This document shows, one piece after another, positions 1-8,951 of a DNA stretch of 64,000 nt; the first letter of the stretch is position 1; each line of letters starts with the position of its first letter. Source of the DNA: Ramlibacter lithotrophicus (GTDB taxonomy: Bacteria; Pseudomonadota; Gammaproteobacteria; Burkholderiales; Burkholderiaceae_C); assembly GCF_012184415.1 (NCBI RefSeq), contig NZ_VTOX01000009.1, positions 168,884 to 232,883 on the forward strand, written 5' to 3'. Below the pieces are notes generated by a model that saw nothing but the letters and a program-made list of their open reading frames with translations, was not told where the DNA came from and ran no database searches. A program made the position numbers and the translations under genes.

Positions 1-27
1 GCGCGGCTGCAGGCGCTGGCGGCCTGA
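1..27 (+). CDS. 3' end of an upstream gene (partial)
   Basis: The first 27 bases read in frame 1 as eight sense codons (ARLQALAA) followed by TGA. The composition fits the C-terminus of a high-GC gene running in from the left edge. Too little remains to name it, and it could be chance. Confidence 0.35.
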   Translation, partial: ARLQALAA

Positions 28-112
28 CCAGCCCGCGCAACGCGCCTCCTTGAGGCAGGACAGGTCCAACGGCTCGCGAGCGGTTACAAGCATGCTCCCG
101 TTCACGCCCGCC

Positions 113-1219
113 ATGGCCACCAGGAGGAACTTTTTCCGGTCCGCGTCCGTACTGGCCGGCACCGGCGCGCTCGCGGCGTGCTCGGGGACCGGCGGGTCGG
201 GTTACGAGCAGGCGGCGAGCGACACCTGGCGCGCTGTCGCGCCGGCGGCGCGGCCGCATGGCGCGGTGATGCGCGAACTGGTGCGCTGCGCCACCCTGGC
301 GCCGTCCAGCCACAACACCCAATGCTGGAAGTTCCGGCTCGCCTCCCGCTCGATCACGGTCCGGCCCGACTTCGCCCGCCGCTGCCCGGTGGTCGATCCG
401 GACGATCACCACCTGTTCGTGTCGCTCGGCTGCGCCGTCGAGAACATGGTGCAGGCGGCAGCGGCGCACGGCTTCATGGCGCATGCCGAGCCGCGCGACG
501 ACCGCATCGAGGTCATGCTGGAGCCGATGCGGCCGGCGAGCTCGGACCTGTTCCACGCGATCACCACCCGCCAGTCCACCCGGGGCGAGTTCGACGGCAG
601 GCCGTTGCTGCCGGCCGAACTCAAGGAACTGTCGCATGCCGGCAGCCGCCCGGGGATCCAGCCGCTGCTCCTGACCGACCGCAACGCGCTGGAACAGGTC
701 CTGGCCCTGGTCACCCAGGGCAACGAGGCCCAGTGGCGCGATCCGGGGTTCGTCGCCGAACTGAAGGCGTGGATCCGCTTCGGCGAGTCCGAGGCGGTCC
801 GCACCGGCGACGGGCTGTTCTCCCGCTGCTCGGGCAATCCCGCCCTGCCGCGCTGGCTCGGCAGCCGGCTGTTCGACTTCGCGGTCACCCCGAAGAGCGA
901 AAGCGACAGGTACGCGGCGCAGGTGCGCAGTTCGGCCGGCATCGCCGTGTTCGCGTCGCGCGGCGACGGCCCGCAGCAATGGATCGAGGCGGGGCGTGCG
1001 TTCGAACGCTTTGCCTTGCATGCGACGGCGCTGGGCGTGCGGACCGCGCACCTGAACCAGCCGGTCGAGGTCCCCGCGCTGCGGCAGCAGCTCGCAGGCT
1101 GGCTCGCCATCGGCGGCTGGCGCCCGCACTTGGTGATCCGTTTCGGGCGCGGACCGGTCATGCCGCGCTCGCTGCGCCGGCCGCTCGATGCCGTGCTGCC
1201 GGCGCCGGGCCCGGTGTAG
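113..1219 (+). CDS. Tat-exported Acg-family nitroreductase-like lipoprotein
   Basis: Probable FMN-binding oxidoreductase of the Acg/nitroreductase family, 368 aa, predicted to act outside the cytoplasm. The chosen ATG gives a short n-region, a twin-arginine motif (RRNFFRS, residues 4-10), a hydrophobic stretch and a lipobox-like LAAC with Cys at residue 23, so it is probably a Tat-exported lipoprotein. The APSSHNTQ segment at about residues 63-70 resembles the N-terminal flavin-binding motif of nitroreductase folds. No Shine-Dalgarno is evident, and an in-frame ATG at 92 and TTG at 50 are alternatives; only 113 places the RR motif at the N-terminus. Family members often turn over poorly defined substrates. 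It is convergent with the multicopper oxidase. The fold assignment is fairly safe; the substrate is unknown. Confidence 0.75.
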   Translation: MATRRNFFRSASVLAGTGALAACSGTGGSGYEQAASDTWRAVAPAARPHGAVMRELVRCATLAPSSHNTQCWKFRLASRSITVRPDFARRCPVVDPDDHHLFVSLGCAVENMVQAAAAHGFMAHAEPRDDRIEVMLEPMRPASSDLFHAITTRQSTRGEFDGRPLLPAELKELSHAGSRPGIQPLLLTDRNALEQVLALVTQGNEAQWRDPGFVAELKAWIRFGESEAVRTGDGLFSRCSGNPALPRWLGSRLFDFAVTPKSESDRYAAQVRSSAGIAVFASRGDGPQQWIEAGRAFERFALHATALGVRTAHLNQPVEVPALRQQLAGWLAIGGWRPHLVIRFGRGPVMPRSLRRPLDAVLPAPGPV

Positions 1220-1248
1220 GCAGCAGACTCTTCTCGTGCGGCGCGTGT

Positions 1249-2676
1249 CTAGGCGACGCGCAGGACCCCCATCATCCCGCCCTCCTGGTGCTCCAGGACA
1301 TGGCAGTGGAACATCCAGTCGCCGGGGTTGTCGGCCACGAAGGCGATTTCCACAAGCTCCTGCGGCGCCATCAGCACCGTGTCCTGCCACTCGCGGTGCC
1401 GCGTCGGCTGCCCGTTGCGGCCGACCACGCGGAAGGTGTGGCCGTGCAGGTGGATCGGGTGGAACCAGCGGGTATCGTTGCGCATGCGCAGCACATGGGA
1501 ACTGCCGCGCGGCAGCGTCAGCATCGGCTCCATTCGATGTCCGTCGGCGACGACACCGTTCACCGCCCAGGCCTTGCCGGCGCGCAGCAGGCTCATCATG
1601 TCGGTGGGCCGGCCGTCCAGCAGCGCGCGGTGCAGCGTCCCCATCATCCCCCCTTCGAAGCGGACCTCGTGCACCTGCGCCGCGGCGAGGTCCGGTTCGG
1701 GCAGCGGATTGGGTGGCAGGATCAGCGGCCCGGACTGCGGCCGGGCCCGCAGCGGTTCGGGTTCATACGCCAGGTGGAGCAGGTCGTAGGCCGCGCGCGG
1801 CGAGAACAGGTCGCCGACGGCGTAGCGCTCACCCGGCCGGCCCGAGGCGTCGAGCAGCAGGTCGCAACGCATTCCCGGCGCCAGCACGACCCGGCCACGC
1901 GCCGGCTCGTGCGCGGCGACCGGCTGGCCATCGAGTGCGATCACCAGCGGGCGATGGCCGTCGAACTGCAGCGCGAAGATGCGCGCGTTGGCGGCGTTGA
2001 GCAGCCGCAGCCGCACGCGCTCGCCGGCGCGCAGCGCGATCTGGGGTGCCACCACGCCGTTGACGTTGACGACGTTGCCGATGCGCCCGGCATGCGCCAT
2101 GTCATGGGCATTGCCGAACGACTCATTGAGCCGACCGTCCCGCAGCAACTGCCAGTCGTCGAGCACCCAGGTCAGCTCGCGGTCCACCGGGACCGGCTGC
2201 GCCTCCTCCACCACCAGCGTCCCGTACAGCCCGCGTTCGAGCTGCTCGGCGCTGTGCAGGTGCGAGTGGTACCAGTAGGTGCCGGCATCGGGCAGGTCGA
2301 ACTCGTAGACGAAGCGTCCGCCCGGCGGCACCGGCGCCTGCGTGAGGTGCGGCACGCCGTCCATCGCATTGGGCACGCGCACGCCGTGCCAGTGCACCGT
2401 GGTCTCCTGCGGCAACCGATTTTCCAGGACGAGGCGCAGCCGCTCGCCTTGCCGCGCCCGGATCTGCGGCCCGGGGACGCGGCCGGCGTAGGCCCACGCG
2501 TTCACCGCCGGCTGGCCCGCGCCGCGCACGTGAACCTGCGCCGGGGCGGCGACAAGGTTGATCTCGCGAATCGCGGCGCCGGGGCGTGGCGCCGCGCAGC
2601 CGGCCTGCAGCAGCGCCAGCGCCGGTGCGCCGGCAAGCAGGAAGCTCCTGCGGTCGAGGTCGGGCGGATGTCGCAT
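1249..2676 (-). CDS. multicopper oxidase, Tat-exported
   Basis: Laccase-like copper oxidase of the CueO/SufI group, 475 aa, oxidising phenolic or metal substrates with reduction of O2 in the periplasm. The N-terminus carries a Tat signal (DRRSFLLAG) and an LQAGC lipobox-like site. All four copper-binding signatures are visible: HWHG near residue 97, HSH near 138, HPIHLHGHTF near 410 and HCHVLEH near 457. A Met five residues after the last His suggests a type 1 copper with an axial Met, as in CueO. The gene lies 38 bp downstream of the aldolase gene on the same strand, so it may be the last member of the sugar-acid operon, although no copper link to that pathway is known to me. Physiological substrate unknown. 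Confidence 0.9.
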   Translation of the reverse strand: MRHPPDLDRRSFLLAGAPALALLQAGCAAPRPGAAIREINLVAAPAQVHVRGAGQPAVNAWAYAGRVPGPQIRARQGERLRLVLENRLPQETTVHWHGVRVPNAMDGVPHLTQAPVPPGGRFVYEFDLPDAGTYWYHSHLHSAEQLERGLYGTLVVEEAQPVPVDRELTWVLDDWQLLRDGRLNESFGNAHDMAHAGRIGNVVNVNGVVAPQIALRAGERVRLRLLNAANARIFALQFDGHRPLVIALDGQPVAAHEPARGRVVLAPGMRCDLLLDASGRPGERYAVGDLFSPRAAYDLLHLAYEPEPLRARPQSGPLILPPNPLPEPDLAAAQVHEVRFEGGMMGTLHRALLDGRPTDMMSLLRAGKAWAVNGVVADGHRMEPMLTLPRGSSHVLRMRNDTRWFHPIHLHGHTFRVVGRNGQPTRHREWQDTVLMAPQELVEIAFVADNPGDWMFHCHVLEHQEGGMMGVLRVA

Positions 2677-2714
2677 CCGCCGTTTCTACACCGCCGGCGG
2701 CCCGCCGTGTGGCG

Positions 2715-3491
2715 TCAGCGCGCCTTGGGCGGGATGAAGTCGCGTGCCAGCTTGCGGGCGGCGGCGGCGTACAGCAGCACGTCGACGCCGGTGGCGACGA
2801 AGCTGCAGCCCAGTTCCAGGGCACGGCGGGCGTCCTGCTCCTTCGTCATCAGCGTGCCGGCCGCCTTGCCCGAGGCGACGATCGTGCGAATCGCACCCTC
2901 GATGGCGGCCACCACCTCCGGATGGTCCGGACGGCCGCGATGGCCCATCGAGGCCGCGAGGTCGGCCGGTCCGATGAACACGCCGTCCACGCCGTCGACG
3001 GCGCAGATCGCCTCCAGGTTCTTCAGCGCGGTGACGCTCTCGGCCTGCACCAGCAGGCAGATCTCCGAATCGGCGACGTCGAGGTAGTCGCCGCGCGCCA
3101 TCCAGCGCGAGGCGCGGCCCACCGCGCTGCCGACGCCGCGGATGCCGGCGGGGGGATAACGGGTCGCCTTGACGAGCTGCGCCGCCTGGTCGGCCGTGTC
3201 GACCATCGGGATCAGCAGCGTCTTGGCGCCGATGTCGAGCAACTGCTTGATCAAGGCGGTGTCGCCGTTCACGGCGCGCACCACCGGCTGCGCCGGGTAC
3301 GGCGCCACCGCCTGCAGCGCCGCCAGCGTGCTGCGCAGGTCGTTGGGTGCGTGTTCGCCGTCGATCAGCAGCCAGTCGAAGCCGGTGGTCGCGCTCACCT
3401 CGGCGAGGTACGGGTCGGCCATCGACAGCCACAGGCCGATCTGCGCGCGGCCGGCGGCCAGCGCGGACTTGAAGGTGTTTCCGCTCGTCAT
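2715..3491 (-). CDS. HpcH/HpaI-family class II aldolase (GarL-like)
   Basis: Metal-dependent pyruvate aldolase, 258 aa, the usual family length. Relatives cleave 4-hydroxy-2-oxoheptanedioate (HpaI) or 5-keto-4-deoxy-glucarate (GarL) to pyruvate plus an aldehyde. Visible motifs are [11 protein letters not shown] near residue 47 with the catalytic His, [10 protein letters not shown] near 97 and the metal/phosphate-site region [10 protein letters not shown] near 175. It starts 22 bp after the dehydratase stop codon, so the two are surely co-transcribed. A GarD-like dehydratase followed by this aldolase is the classic galactarate/glucarate route, giving pyruvate and tartronate semialdehyde. That makes GarL function more likely than HpaI, but sequence alone does not separate them. 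Confidence 0.85.
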   Translation of the reverse strand: MTSGNTFKSALAAGRAQIGLWLSMADPYLAEVSATTGFDWLLIDGEHAPNDLRSTLAALQAVAPYPAQPVVRAVNGDTALIKQLLDIGAKTLLIPMVDTADQAAQLVKATRYPPAGIRGVGSAVGRASRWMARGDYLDVADSEICLLVQAESVTALKNLEAICAVDGVDGVFIGPADLAASMGHRGRPDHPEVVAAIEGAIRTIVASGKAAGTLMTKEQDARRALELGCSFVATGVDVLLYAAAARKLARDFIPPKAR

Positions 3492-3513
3492 GGTTTCAGG
3501 GGAAGTTGGTTCT

Positions 3514-5037
3514 TCAGCTCACGATGCCCAGGTGCCAGGGCACGAATTCGTGGTCGCCCAGCCCCAGGGTCTCGCTCTTGGTCGGCTCGCCCGACGCATG
3601 GCGCAGTATGGCATCGAAGATCCGCTGCCCCATCTGCGCCACGTCGACCTCGCCGTCGAGGATCGCACCGCAGTTGATGTCCATGTCGCGCTCGAGGCGC
3701 CGGTACATCGGGCTGTTGCTCGCCAGCTTGATGGTCGGCGCCGGCTTGGAGCCGAACATCGAACCGCGGCCGGTGGTGAAGCAGATCAGGTTGGCGCCGC
3801 TCGCGATCTGGCCGGTCACCGCCACCGGGTCGTAGCCCGGCGAATCCATGAACACGAAGCCGGCCTGCCCGATCGGTTCGGCGTATTCGTACACCGCCTG
3901 CAGCGGCGTGGTGCCGCCTTTCATCGCCGAGCCGAGCGACTTCTCGAAGATGTTGGCCAGCCCGCCGGCCTGGTTGCCGGGGCCGACCACGCCGTTGAAC
4001 TGCGCGTTCTGGCCGCGCGTGTACTGCTCCCACCAGGCGAGCCGGTCCAGCAGTTTCTGGCCGACCTGCGGCGTCACCGCACGGCGGGTCAACATGTACT
4101 CGACCCCGTGGATCTCCGGTGTCTCGGACAGGATCGCCGTGCCGCCGTGGCGCACCAGGATGTCCATCGCCGCGCCCAGCGCCGGATTGGCGGTGATGCC
4201 GGAGAAGCCGTCCGAGCCGCCGCACTCCAGCCCGATCTTGATGTGGCTGGCCGGCACGCTCTGGCGCCGGCAGGCGTTGGCCAGCGGCAGCATCTCCTCG
4301 ATCGCGGCGACGCCGGCCTCGATGGTCTCCAGCGTGCCGCCGACCTCCTGCATCACCAGCGTGCGCAGCAGTCGGCCACCGGCCAGGCCTTGCGACGTGA
4401 CCAGTTCGGCGACCTGGTTGCGCTCGCAGCCGAGGCCGACGATTAGCACGCCGGCCAGGTTGGGATGGCGTGCATAACCGGCCAGCGTGCGCCGCAGCAC
4501 GTCGAAATGCTCGCTCGGCGACGACATGCCGCAGCCGCTGGTCTGTGCGAACGCTGCGACACCGTCGACGTTCGGAAACGCGGCCAGCCGCTCGGGCGTG
4601 AAATGGGCGGCGATGCGCTTGATGACCGTCGCCGAGCAATTGACCGACGACAGGATGCCGATGAAGTTGCGGGTGCCGACGCGCCCGTCCTCGCGCACGA
4701 AGCCCATGAAGCGGGCGCGCTGCTCGTGCGGCACGTAATCGACCGGCTGAACGTCCTGCCCGAAGCCGGGGTCGCGGTCGAAGTCGACCAGCGCCACGTT
4801 GTGGGTGTGCACGTAGTCGCCGGCCTCGATGTCGCGCGCGGCCGAGCCGATCACGGTGTCGTACTTGCGCACCGGCTCGCCCGCGGCGATGCGCCGCGCG
4901 GCGATCTTGTGGCCGGCCGGCACCTGCGCACGGGTGCGCAGGCCCAGCTCGGGCAGTTCCTGACCGAGGGCCAGGGGGGACTTCGCCACCAGGACGTTGT
5001 CGGCGGGATGCAGGCGGATCAGCGGACTGGCGGTCAT
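3514..5037 (-). CDS. garD: UxaA/GarD-family sugar-acid dehydratase
   Basis: Galactarate/altronate-type dehydratase, 507 aa. An N-terminal SAF-like domain (about residues 1-90) is joined to the GD_AH catalytic domain, as in full-length GarD and UxaA. The Fe/metal-associated segments are recognisable: [15 protein letters not shown] near 128, QTSGCGMSS near 170, GLGCERNQ near 205 and [12 protein letters not shown] near 270. It removes water from a hexarate or hexonate to give a 2-keto-3-deoxy acid, which the downstream aldolase could cleave. It sits between a Bug-type solute receptor (22 bp upstream) and the aldolase (22 bp downstream). Galactarate dehydratase is the likeliest activity because of the aldolase neighbour; altronate or a related sugar acid remains possible. 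Confidence 0.85.
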   Translation of the reverse strand: MTASPLIRLHPADNVLVAKSPLALGQELPELGLRTRAQVPAGHKIAARRIAAGEPVRKYDTVIGSAARDIEAGDYVHTHNVALVDFDRDPGFGQDVQPVDYVPHEQRARFMGFVREDGRVGTRNFIGILSSVNCSATVIKRIAAHFTPERLAAFPNVDGVAAFAQTSGCGMSSPSEHFDVLRRTLAGYARHPNLAGVLIVGLGCERNQVAELVTSQGLAGGRLLRTLVMQEVGGTLETIEAGVAAIEEMLPLANACRRQSVPASHIKIGLECGGSDGFSGITANPALGAAMDILVRHGGTAILSETPEIHGVEYMLTRRAVTPQVGQKLLDRLAWWEQYTRGQNAQFNGVVGPGNQAGGLANIFEKSLGSAMKGGTTPLQAVYEYAEPIGQAGFVFMDSPGYDPVAVTGQIASGANLICFTTGRGSMFGSKPAPTIKLASNSPMYRRLERDMDINCGAILDGEVDVAQMGQRIFDAILRHASGEPTKSETLGLGDHEFVPWHLGIVS

Positions 5038-5059
5038 GCGTCTTCTCGAGGCGAGGGCG

Positions 5060-6052
5060 TCAGCCCTTCTGCAGCAGTTCCTTCAGCTTCAGCCGCTGGA
5101 TCAACTGCGTCTCGCGGTCGTACACCGTCTTGACGTAGCTGTGGTAGTCGGGGCCGTCCAGGTACATCACCGGCGCATCGATGCGGTCGGCCACGGCCTT
5201 GAACTCGTCGCTCTGCACCGCCACGCGCAGCGCGTCGCGCAGCTTCTTTTCCACGGACGGCGGCAGGCCCTTGGGCGCGCCGATGCCGTTGGGCGCATCG
5301 ACCACCACGTTGTAACCGGCATCCTTCAGCGTCGGCGTCTCCTTGAAGCGCGCGGTGCGCTGCTCGCCCCAGGTCGCCAGCAGGCGCAGCTTGCCGGCTT
5401 CCACGTGCGGCGCCCAGGAGCTGGAGTCGACCAGCATGTCGACCTGGCCGCCCAGCGTGTCCTGCAGCGCCGGCGCGCCGCCCTTGTAGGCGATGGCATT
5501 GAGCTGGATGCCGGCGGCCATGGCGAATTCCTCCATGCCGACGTGGGTGGCGCCGCCGACGCCGGAGTGGCCGTAGGTCACCTTGCCGGGGTTCGCCTTG
5601 GCAGCGGCGACCATGTCCTTGAGGCTCTTGAACGGCGACGTGGGCAGCACCGCGATGCCGAAGGTCTGGCCGGAGGTGCGGGCAAGATAGGTGAAGTCGG
5701 TACGCGGATCGGCCTGCAAGGTGCCGAGCTGCGAGAAGCGGGTGACCGAGATCGGGATCTGGCCGATCGTGTAGCCGTCCGGCCTGGCGCTGGCGATCGC
5801 CTTGGCGCCGATCATGCCGGCGGCGCCGGCCTGGTTGACGACGGCGATCGGCTGCTTCAGCACGCGCGACGCCACCTGGCAGATGGCCCGCATCGACTGG
5901 TCGGCGGTGCCGCCGGCCGGCCACGGACAGATGAAGGTGATCGGCCTGGACGGGTACTCGTCGGCGGCGGCCCAGGAGGGCAGCAGCAGGCCCGCGGTGC
6001 CGCCCAGCAGCAGGTGGCGCCGCTGGAGGCGGGAGTCGGAAGCGAATCGCAT
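5060..6052 (-). CDS. Bug-family tripartite tricarboxylate transporter receptor
   Basis: Periplasmic solute-binding protein of the TctC/Bug family, 330 aa, typical of Burkholderiales. ATG 6052 was chosen because a GAAGGA ribosome-binding site precedes it and it begins a signal peptide with a twin-arginine segment (RRHLLLGG) ending near WAAA. Mature-protein hallmarks include YPSRPITFICPWPAGG near residue 33 and GVGGATHVGMEEFA near 165. It is first gene of the dehydratase/aldolase operon, so it probably binds the sugar acid that these enzymes degrade. No TctA/TctB membrane genes lie in the window, a common situation for orphan Bug receptors that share permeases encoded elsewhere. Ligand inferred from context only. 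Confidence 0.88.
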   Translation of the reverse strand: MRFASDSRLQRRHLLLGGTAGLLLPSWAAADEYPSRPITFICPWPAGGTADQSMRAICQVASRVLKQPIAVVNQAGAAGMIGAKAIASARPDGYTIGQIPISVTRFSQLGTLQADPRTDFTYLARTSGQTFGIAVLPTSPFKSLKDMVAAAKANPGKVTYGHSGVGGATHVGMEEFAMAAGIQLNAIAYKGGAPALQDTLGGQVDMLVDSSSWAPHVEAGKLRLLATWGEQRTARFKETPTLKDAGYNVVVDAPNGIGAPKGLPPSVEKKLRDALRVAVQSDEFKAVADRIDAPVMYLDGPDYHSYVKTVYDRETQLIQRLKLKELLQKG

Positions 6053-6201
6053 GGTGGTCCTTCTTGTGGGATAGCCGACGGCACAAGCACAGCGCGCGGG
6101 CCCGTCCGTCACGAACCCGCAGCGATTGTCCCAGCGCTGCATAACGGCCGCATCGCAAAGTGGCATCGCTGCATGAAGTCCTGGTTATGTAGCATGGTGG
6201 C
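6053..6201. promoter_or_regulatory. divergent control region, candidate LysR operator
   Basis: This 149-bp gap separates the Bug receptor from the divergent LysR gene. It holds an inverted pair CATAAC (6140-6145) and GTTATG (6184-6189), plus direct repeats GCTGCAT at 6136-6142 and 6168-6174, 32 bp (three helical turns) apart, and CATCGC at 6151-6156 and 6164-6169. Such an arrangement is typical of LysR-type control of a divergent operon. The exact site is inference. A TAGCAT hexamer (6190-6195) lies 6 nt before the LysR start codon. Confidence 0.35.
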
Positions 6202-7143
6202 ATGTCCCAGATCGACCGCGTCCTGCGCTCCAACATCAAGCTGCGCCACCTGCAACTGCTGGTGGCGCTGGACCAGTTCCGCCACCTCGGGCGCACCGCC
6301 GAATTCCTGTCCGTCAGCCAGCCGGCCGTTTCGAAGATGCTGAGCGAGGTCGAGGCCATGTTCGGCCTGCAGCTGTTCGAGCGCTCCACGCGCGGCAGCG
6401 AGCCGACCGCCGGCGGCAAATCGATCATCCGTTTCGCCCGCTCGGTCCTCGCCGAATACGACCGCACGCGCGACGAGATCCGCGCGGTGGAGAGCGGCGC
6501 AGCCGGGCGCACCCGGGTCGGCGCCATGGTGGTCGCCCAGCCGGTGCTGCTGGCGCGCGCCGTGGCGCTGCTGAAGCGACGGTCGGCGCAGGCCATGGTC
6601 CTGGTGGAGGAAGGCGACCTGGCGCAGTTGCTGCCGAAGCTGCGCCTGGGCGAGCTGGAGTTGTTCGTCGGCCGGCTGGAGCCCGGCTACGCCGCGCCGG
6701 ACCTGGTTCCGGAGCCGCTCTACAACGAGCCCATGGTGCCGGTGGTGCGGCCCGGCCACCCGCTCGCGGCCAAGGACCGGCCCGGCTGGGCCGATCTCGC
6801 CGCGCTGCCCAGCGTGATGCCGCCGCCGTGGGCATCGCTGCGGGTGAAGCTCGAACAGCAGTTCTTCAAGCACGGCCTGCAACCGCCGACGGACGTCGTC
6901 GAGACCGCGTCCTTCCTGGCGCTGCTCACTTTCCTGACCGAGCGCGACTCGGTGGGCTTCCTGGCCCGCTCGGTGGCGCGGCACTTCGAACGCCAGGGAA
7001 GCGTGCAGGTCCTGTCCCTGCCGGTGCGGGTGGAACTGCCGCCGGTCGGCATGATGACGATGCGCGGCCGGGCGCTGACGGCGACCACGCAGCGGCTGAT
7101 GGAATGCCTGCGCACCGCCGCCACCGGCGTGGCGCGCGCGTGA
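6202..7143 (+). CDS. LysR-family regulator (GbpR-like)
   Basis: DNA-binding transcriptional regulator, 313 aa. A winged helix-turn-helix occupies about residues 10-70, including LGRTAEFLSVSQPAVSKMLS, followed by a periplasmic-binding-like effector domain (about 95-300). The HTH and start of the effector domain resemble GbpR-type regulators that control sugar and aromatic-acid uptake. It is divergent from the Bug/dehydratase/aldolase operon, and 46 bp upstream of and co-directional with the ThDP-enzyme genes. It could therefore control both arms in response to the imported acid. ATG 6202 has no clear Shine-Dalgarno. Confidence 0.9.
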   Translation: MSQIDRVLRSNIKLRHLQLLVALDQFRHLGRTAEFLSVSQPAVSKMLSEVEAMFGLQLFERSTRGSEPTAGGKSIIRFARSVLAEYDRTRDEIRAVESGAAGRTRVGAMVVAQPVLLARAVALLKRRSAQAMVLVEEGDLAQLLPKLRLGELELFVGRLEPGYAAPDLVPEPLYNEPMVPVVRPGHPLAAKDRPGWADLAALPSVMPPPWASLRVKLEQQFFKHGLQPPTDVVETASFLALLTFLTERDSVGFLARSVARHFERQGSVQVLSLPVRVELPPVGMMTMRGRALTATTQRLMECLRTAATGVARA

Positions 7144-7177
7144 CTCGCCGCCGGGTCTGCCGCGGCGGCTCTGGCGA

Positions 7178-7183
7178 CACAAT
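7178..7183 (+). promoter_or_regulatory. candidate -10 (CACAAT) six nt before the start codon
   Basis: CACAAT ends 6 nt before ATG 7190 and no Shine-Dalgarno lies between. If it acts as a -10 element, transcription would start at or next to the A of the ATG, giving a leaderless mRNA. No good -35 is visible. Confidence 0.3.
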
Positions 7184-7189
7184 ACGCGG

Positions 7190-8860
7190 ATGGCCACCGA
7201 AACACTGCGCGGCGCCGACGCCTTCGTCCGGCTGCTGCAGGACGAAGGCGTCTCCCACCTGTTCGGCAACCCCGGCACGACCGAGCTCGGGATCATGGAA
7301 GCGGTGGGGCACAGTCCCGGCCTGCGCTTCGTGCTCGGACTGCAGGAGGCCGCGGTGCTGGGCATGGCCGACGGCTACGCCCGCGCCAGCCAGCGGCTGG
7401 TCGCCTGCAACCTGCACGCGGCGCCGGGCCTCGGCAACGCGATGGGCGCCCTCTACAACGCGAAGTTCGCCGGCTCGCCGGTGCTGGTGACCGCCGGCCA
7501 GCACGAGACCGGCCATGGCCTGCAGGAGCCGATGCTGTACGAGCCGCTGGTGCGGATCGCCGAGCCGCTGGTGAAATGGGCAGTGGAAGTGCCCCGGCTT
7601 CAGGACCTGCCGCGGATCGTGCATCGCGCAGCCAAGGTGGCGCTGACGGCGCCGATGGGCCCGGTGTTCCTCAGCCTGCCCGGCGACATCATGGATGCCA
7701 GTGCGCCGCTCGACCTGGGGCGGCGCACGCGCGTCGAGCACCGGGTGCGACCCGCGGACGAGGTGCTGGAGCAGCTCGCGGCGCGCTTGCTGGCCGCGCG
7801 GCGCCCCGTCATCATCGCCGGGCGCGAGGTGGCCGCGGGCGATGCCTTCGCGGAACTCGCGCGCCTCGCCGAGCTGCTCGGCGCCGGCGTGTTCCACGAG
7901 CCGGTCCCGTACAACGCCCGTTTCGACGTCGAGCATCCGGCGTTCCTGGGCGACCTGACCCGGCGCCAAGAGACGGCGCGCACGCTGCTCAAACCCTTCG
8001 ACCTCGTGGTCTGCGTCGGCGCCGACCTGTTGCGGATGTCCGTCCACAGTCCCGTCGATCCCTTGCCCGCCGGCATGCCCGTGGTGCATCTGTCGAATCG
8101 CGACTGGGAACTCGGCAAGAACCATGCGACCGAGCTCGCGATCCGGGCCGACGTGCCGGAAACCCTGCGCGCCCTGCTGCCGCTGCTCGAGGCGCGCGTG
8201 ACGCCGGGGTACGCCGAGGGCGCCGCCCTTCGCCTGCGCGACCTTTCCGCGCGCAACTGGCGCAGCAAGGCCGCGGCCGCGCGCGCGAAGCTGCGGGCGC
8301 ACGAGCCGGGCAGCGGCATCGACCCCGCGTTCCTGATGATGACCCTGGCCGGCGTGCTGCCGCGCCAGGCCATTGTGGTCGAGGAAGCGCTCACGGCCGC
8401 GCCCGCCCTCGCCACGTTCGTTCCGGTGCATTCGCCGACCGGCTTCTACGGCCTGGCGAGCGGCGGCCTCGGCTTCGCCCTGCCCGGCGCCGTCGGCATC
8501 AGCCTCGCCCATCCGGGCCGCCCGGTGGTGGCCGCGGTGGGCGACGGCAGCGCGATGTACGGGGTGCAAGCGCTCTGGTCCGCGGCGCAGCAGCAACTGC
8601 CCATCACCTACGTGGTGATCGACAACGGCGGCTACCGGATCCTGCAGGAGCGGCTGCTGGCGCGCGGCCGCTCCACAAACCTCGTCGGCATGGAGTTGCG
8701 CGAGCCGGCGATCGACTGGGTTGCCGTGGCGCAGGGCTTCGGCCTGGCCGCCACGCGGGTCGGCGAGCCGGCCGCGCTGCACGGCGCGTTGGGGCAGGCG
8801 ATCGCAAGCGGCCGGCCGGCGCTGGTGCAGGTCATGATGGCGGGCGCGGCCGACCGCTGA
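7190..8860 (+). CDS. ThDP-dependent 2-oxo-acid decarboxylase-like enzyme (MdlC-like)
   Basis: Thiamine-diphosphate enzyme, 556 aa, closest in pattern to benzoylformate decarboxylase. The N-terminal pyrimidine-binding domain (about 1-170) contains GNPGTTEL near residue 25, the cofactor-activating Glu in GLQEAAVLGMADGYA, and a His in CNLHAAPGLGN that matches the MdlC active-site His70. The C-terminal domain (about 380-545) carries GDGSAMYGVQALWS and the closing Asn of the ThDP/Mg motif in IDNGGYRIL. The MdlC Ser26 position appears to be Thr here, and no His281 equivalent is obvious, so the substrate probably differs from benzoylformate. It heads an operon with a second ThDP enzyme, an enolase paralogue and a kinase. 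Confidence 0.85.
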   Translation: MATETLRGADAFVRLLQDEGVSHLFGNPGTTELGIMEAVGHSPGLRFVLGLQEAAVLGMADGYARASQRLVACNLHAAPGLGNAMGALYNAKFAGSPVLVTAGQHETGHGLQEPMLYEPLVRIAEPLVKWAVEVPRLQDLPRIVHRAAKVALTAPMGPVFLSLPGDIMDASAPLDLGRRTRVEHRVRPADEVLEQLAARLLAARRPVIIAGREVAAGDAFAELARLAELLGAGVFHEPVPYNARFDVEHPAFLGDLTRRQETARTLLKPFDLVVCVGADLLRMSVHSPVDPLPAGMPVVHLSNRDWELGKNHATELAIRADVPETLRALLPLLEARVTPGYAEGAALRLRDLSARNWRSKAAAARAKLRAHEPGSGIDPAFLMMTLAGVLPRQAIVVEEALTAAPALATFVPVHSPTGFYGLASGGLGFALPGAVGISLAHPGRPVVAAVGDGSAMYGVQALWSAAQQQLPITYVVIDNGGYRILQERLLARGRSTNLVGMELREPAIDWVAVAQGFGLAATRVGEPAALHGALGQAIASGRPALVQVMMAGAADR

Positions 8861-8951
8861 TGGCTCGCGCGCGCACCCCTTTCCCGAATCACGGCGCGTG
8901 TTTCGCGTCCGGAAGTTCTCCTTGTCAACCGATCACGAAAGCAGTCTCACC

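Noticed and set aside
178..3087. A 969-codon open frame spanning the nitroreductase and the oxidase/aldolase region
   Set aside because: It runs antisense or out of frame to three well-supported genes, and its product is an Arg/Pro/Ala-rich shadow typical of high-GC DNA.
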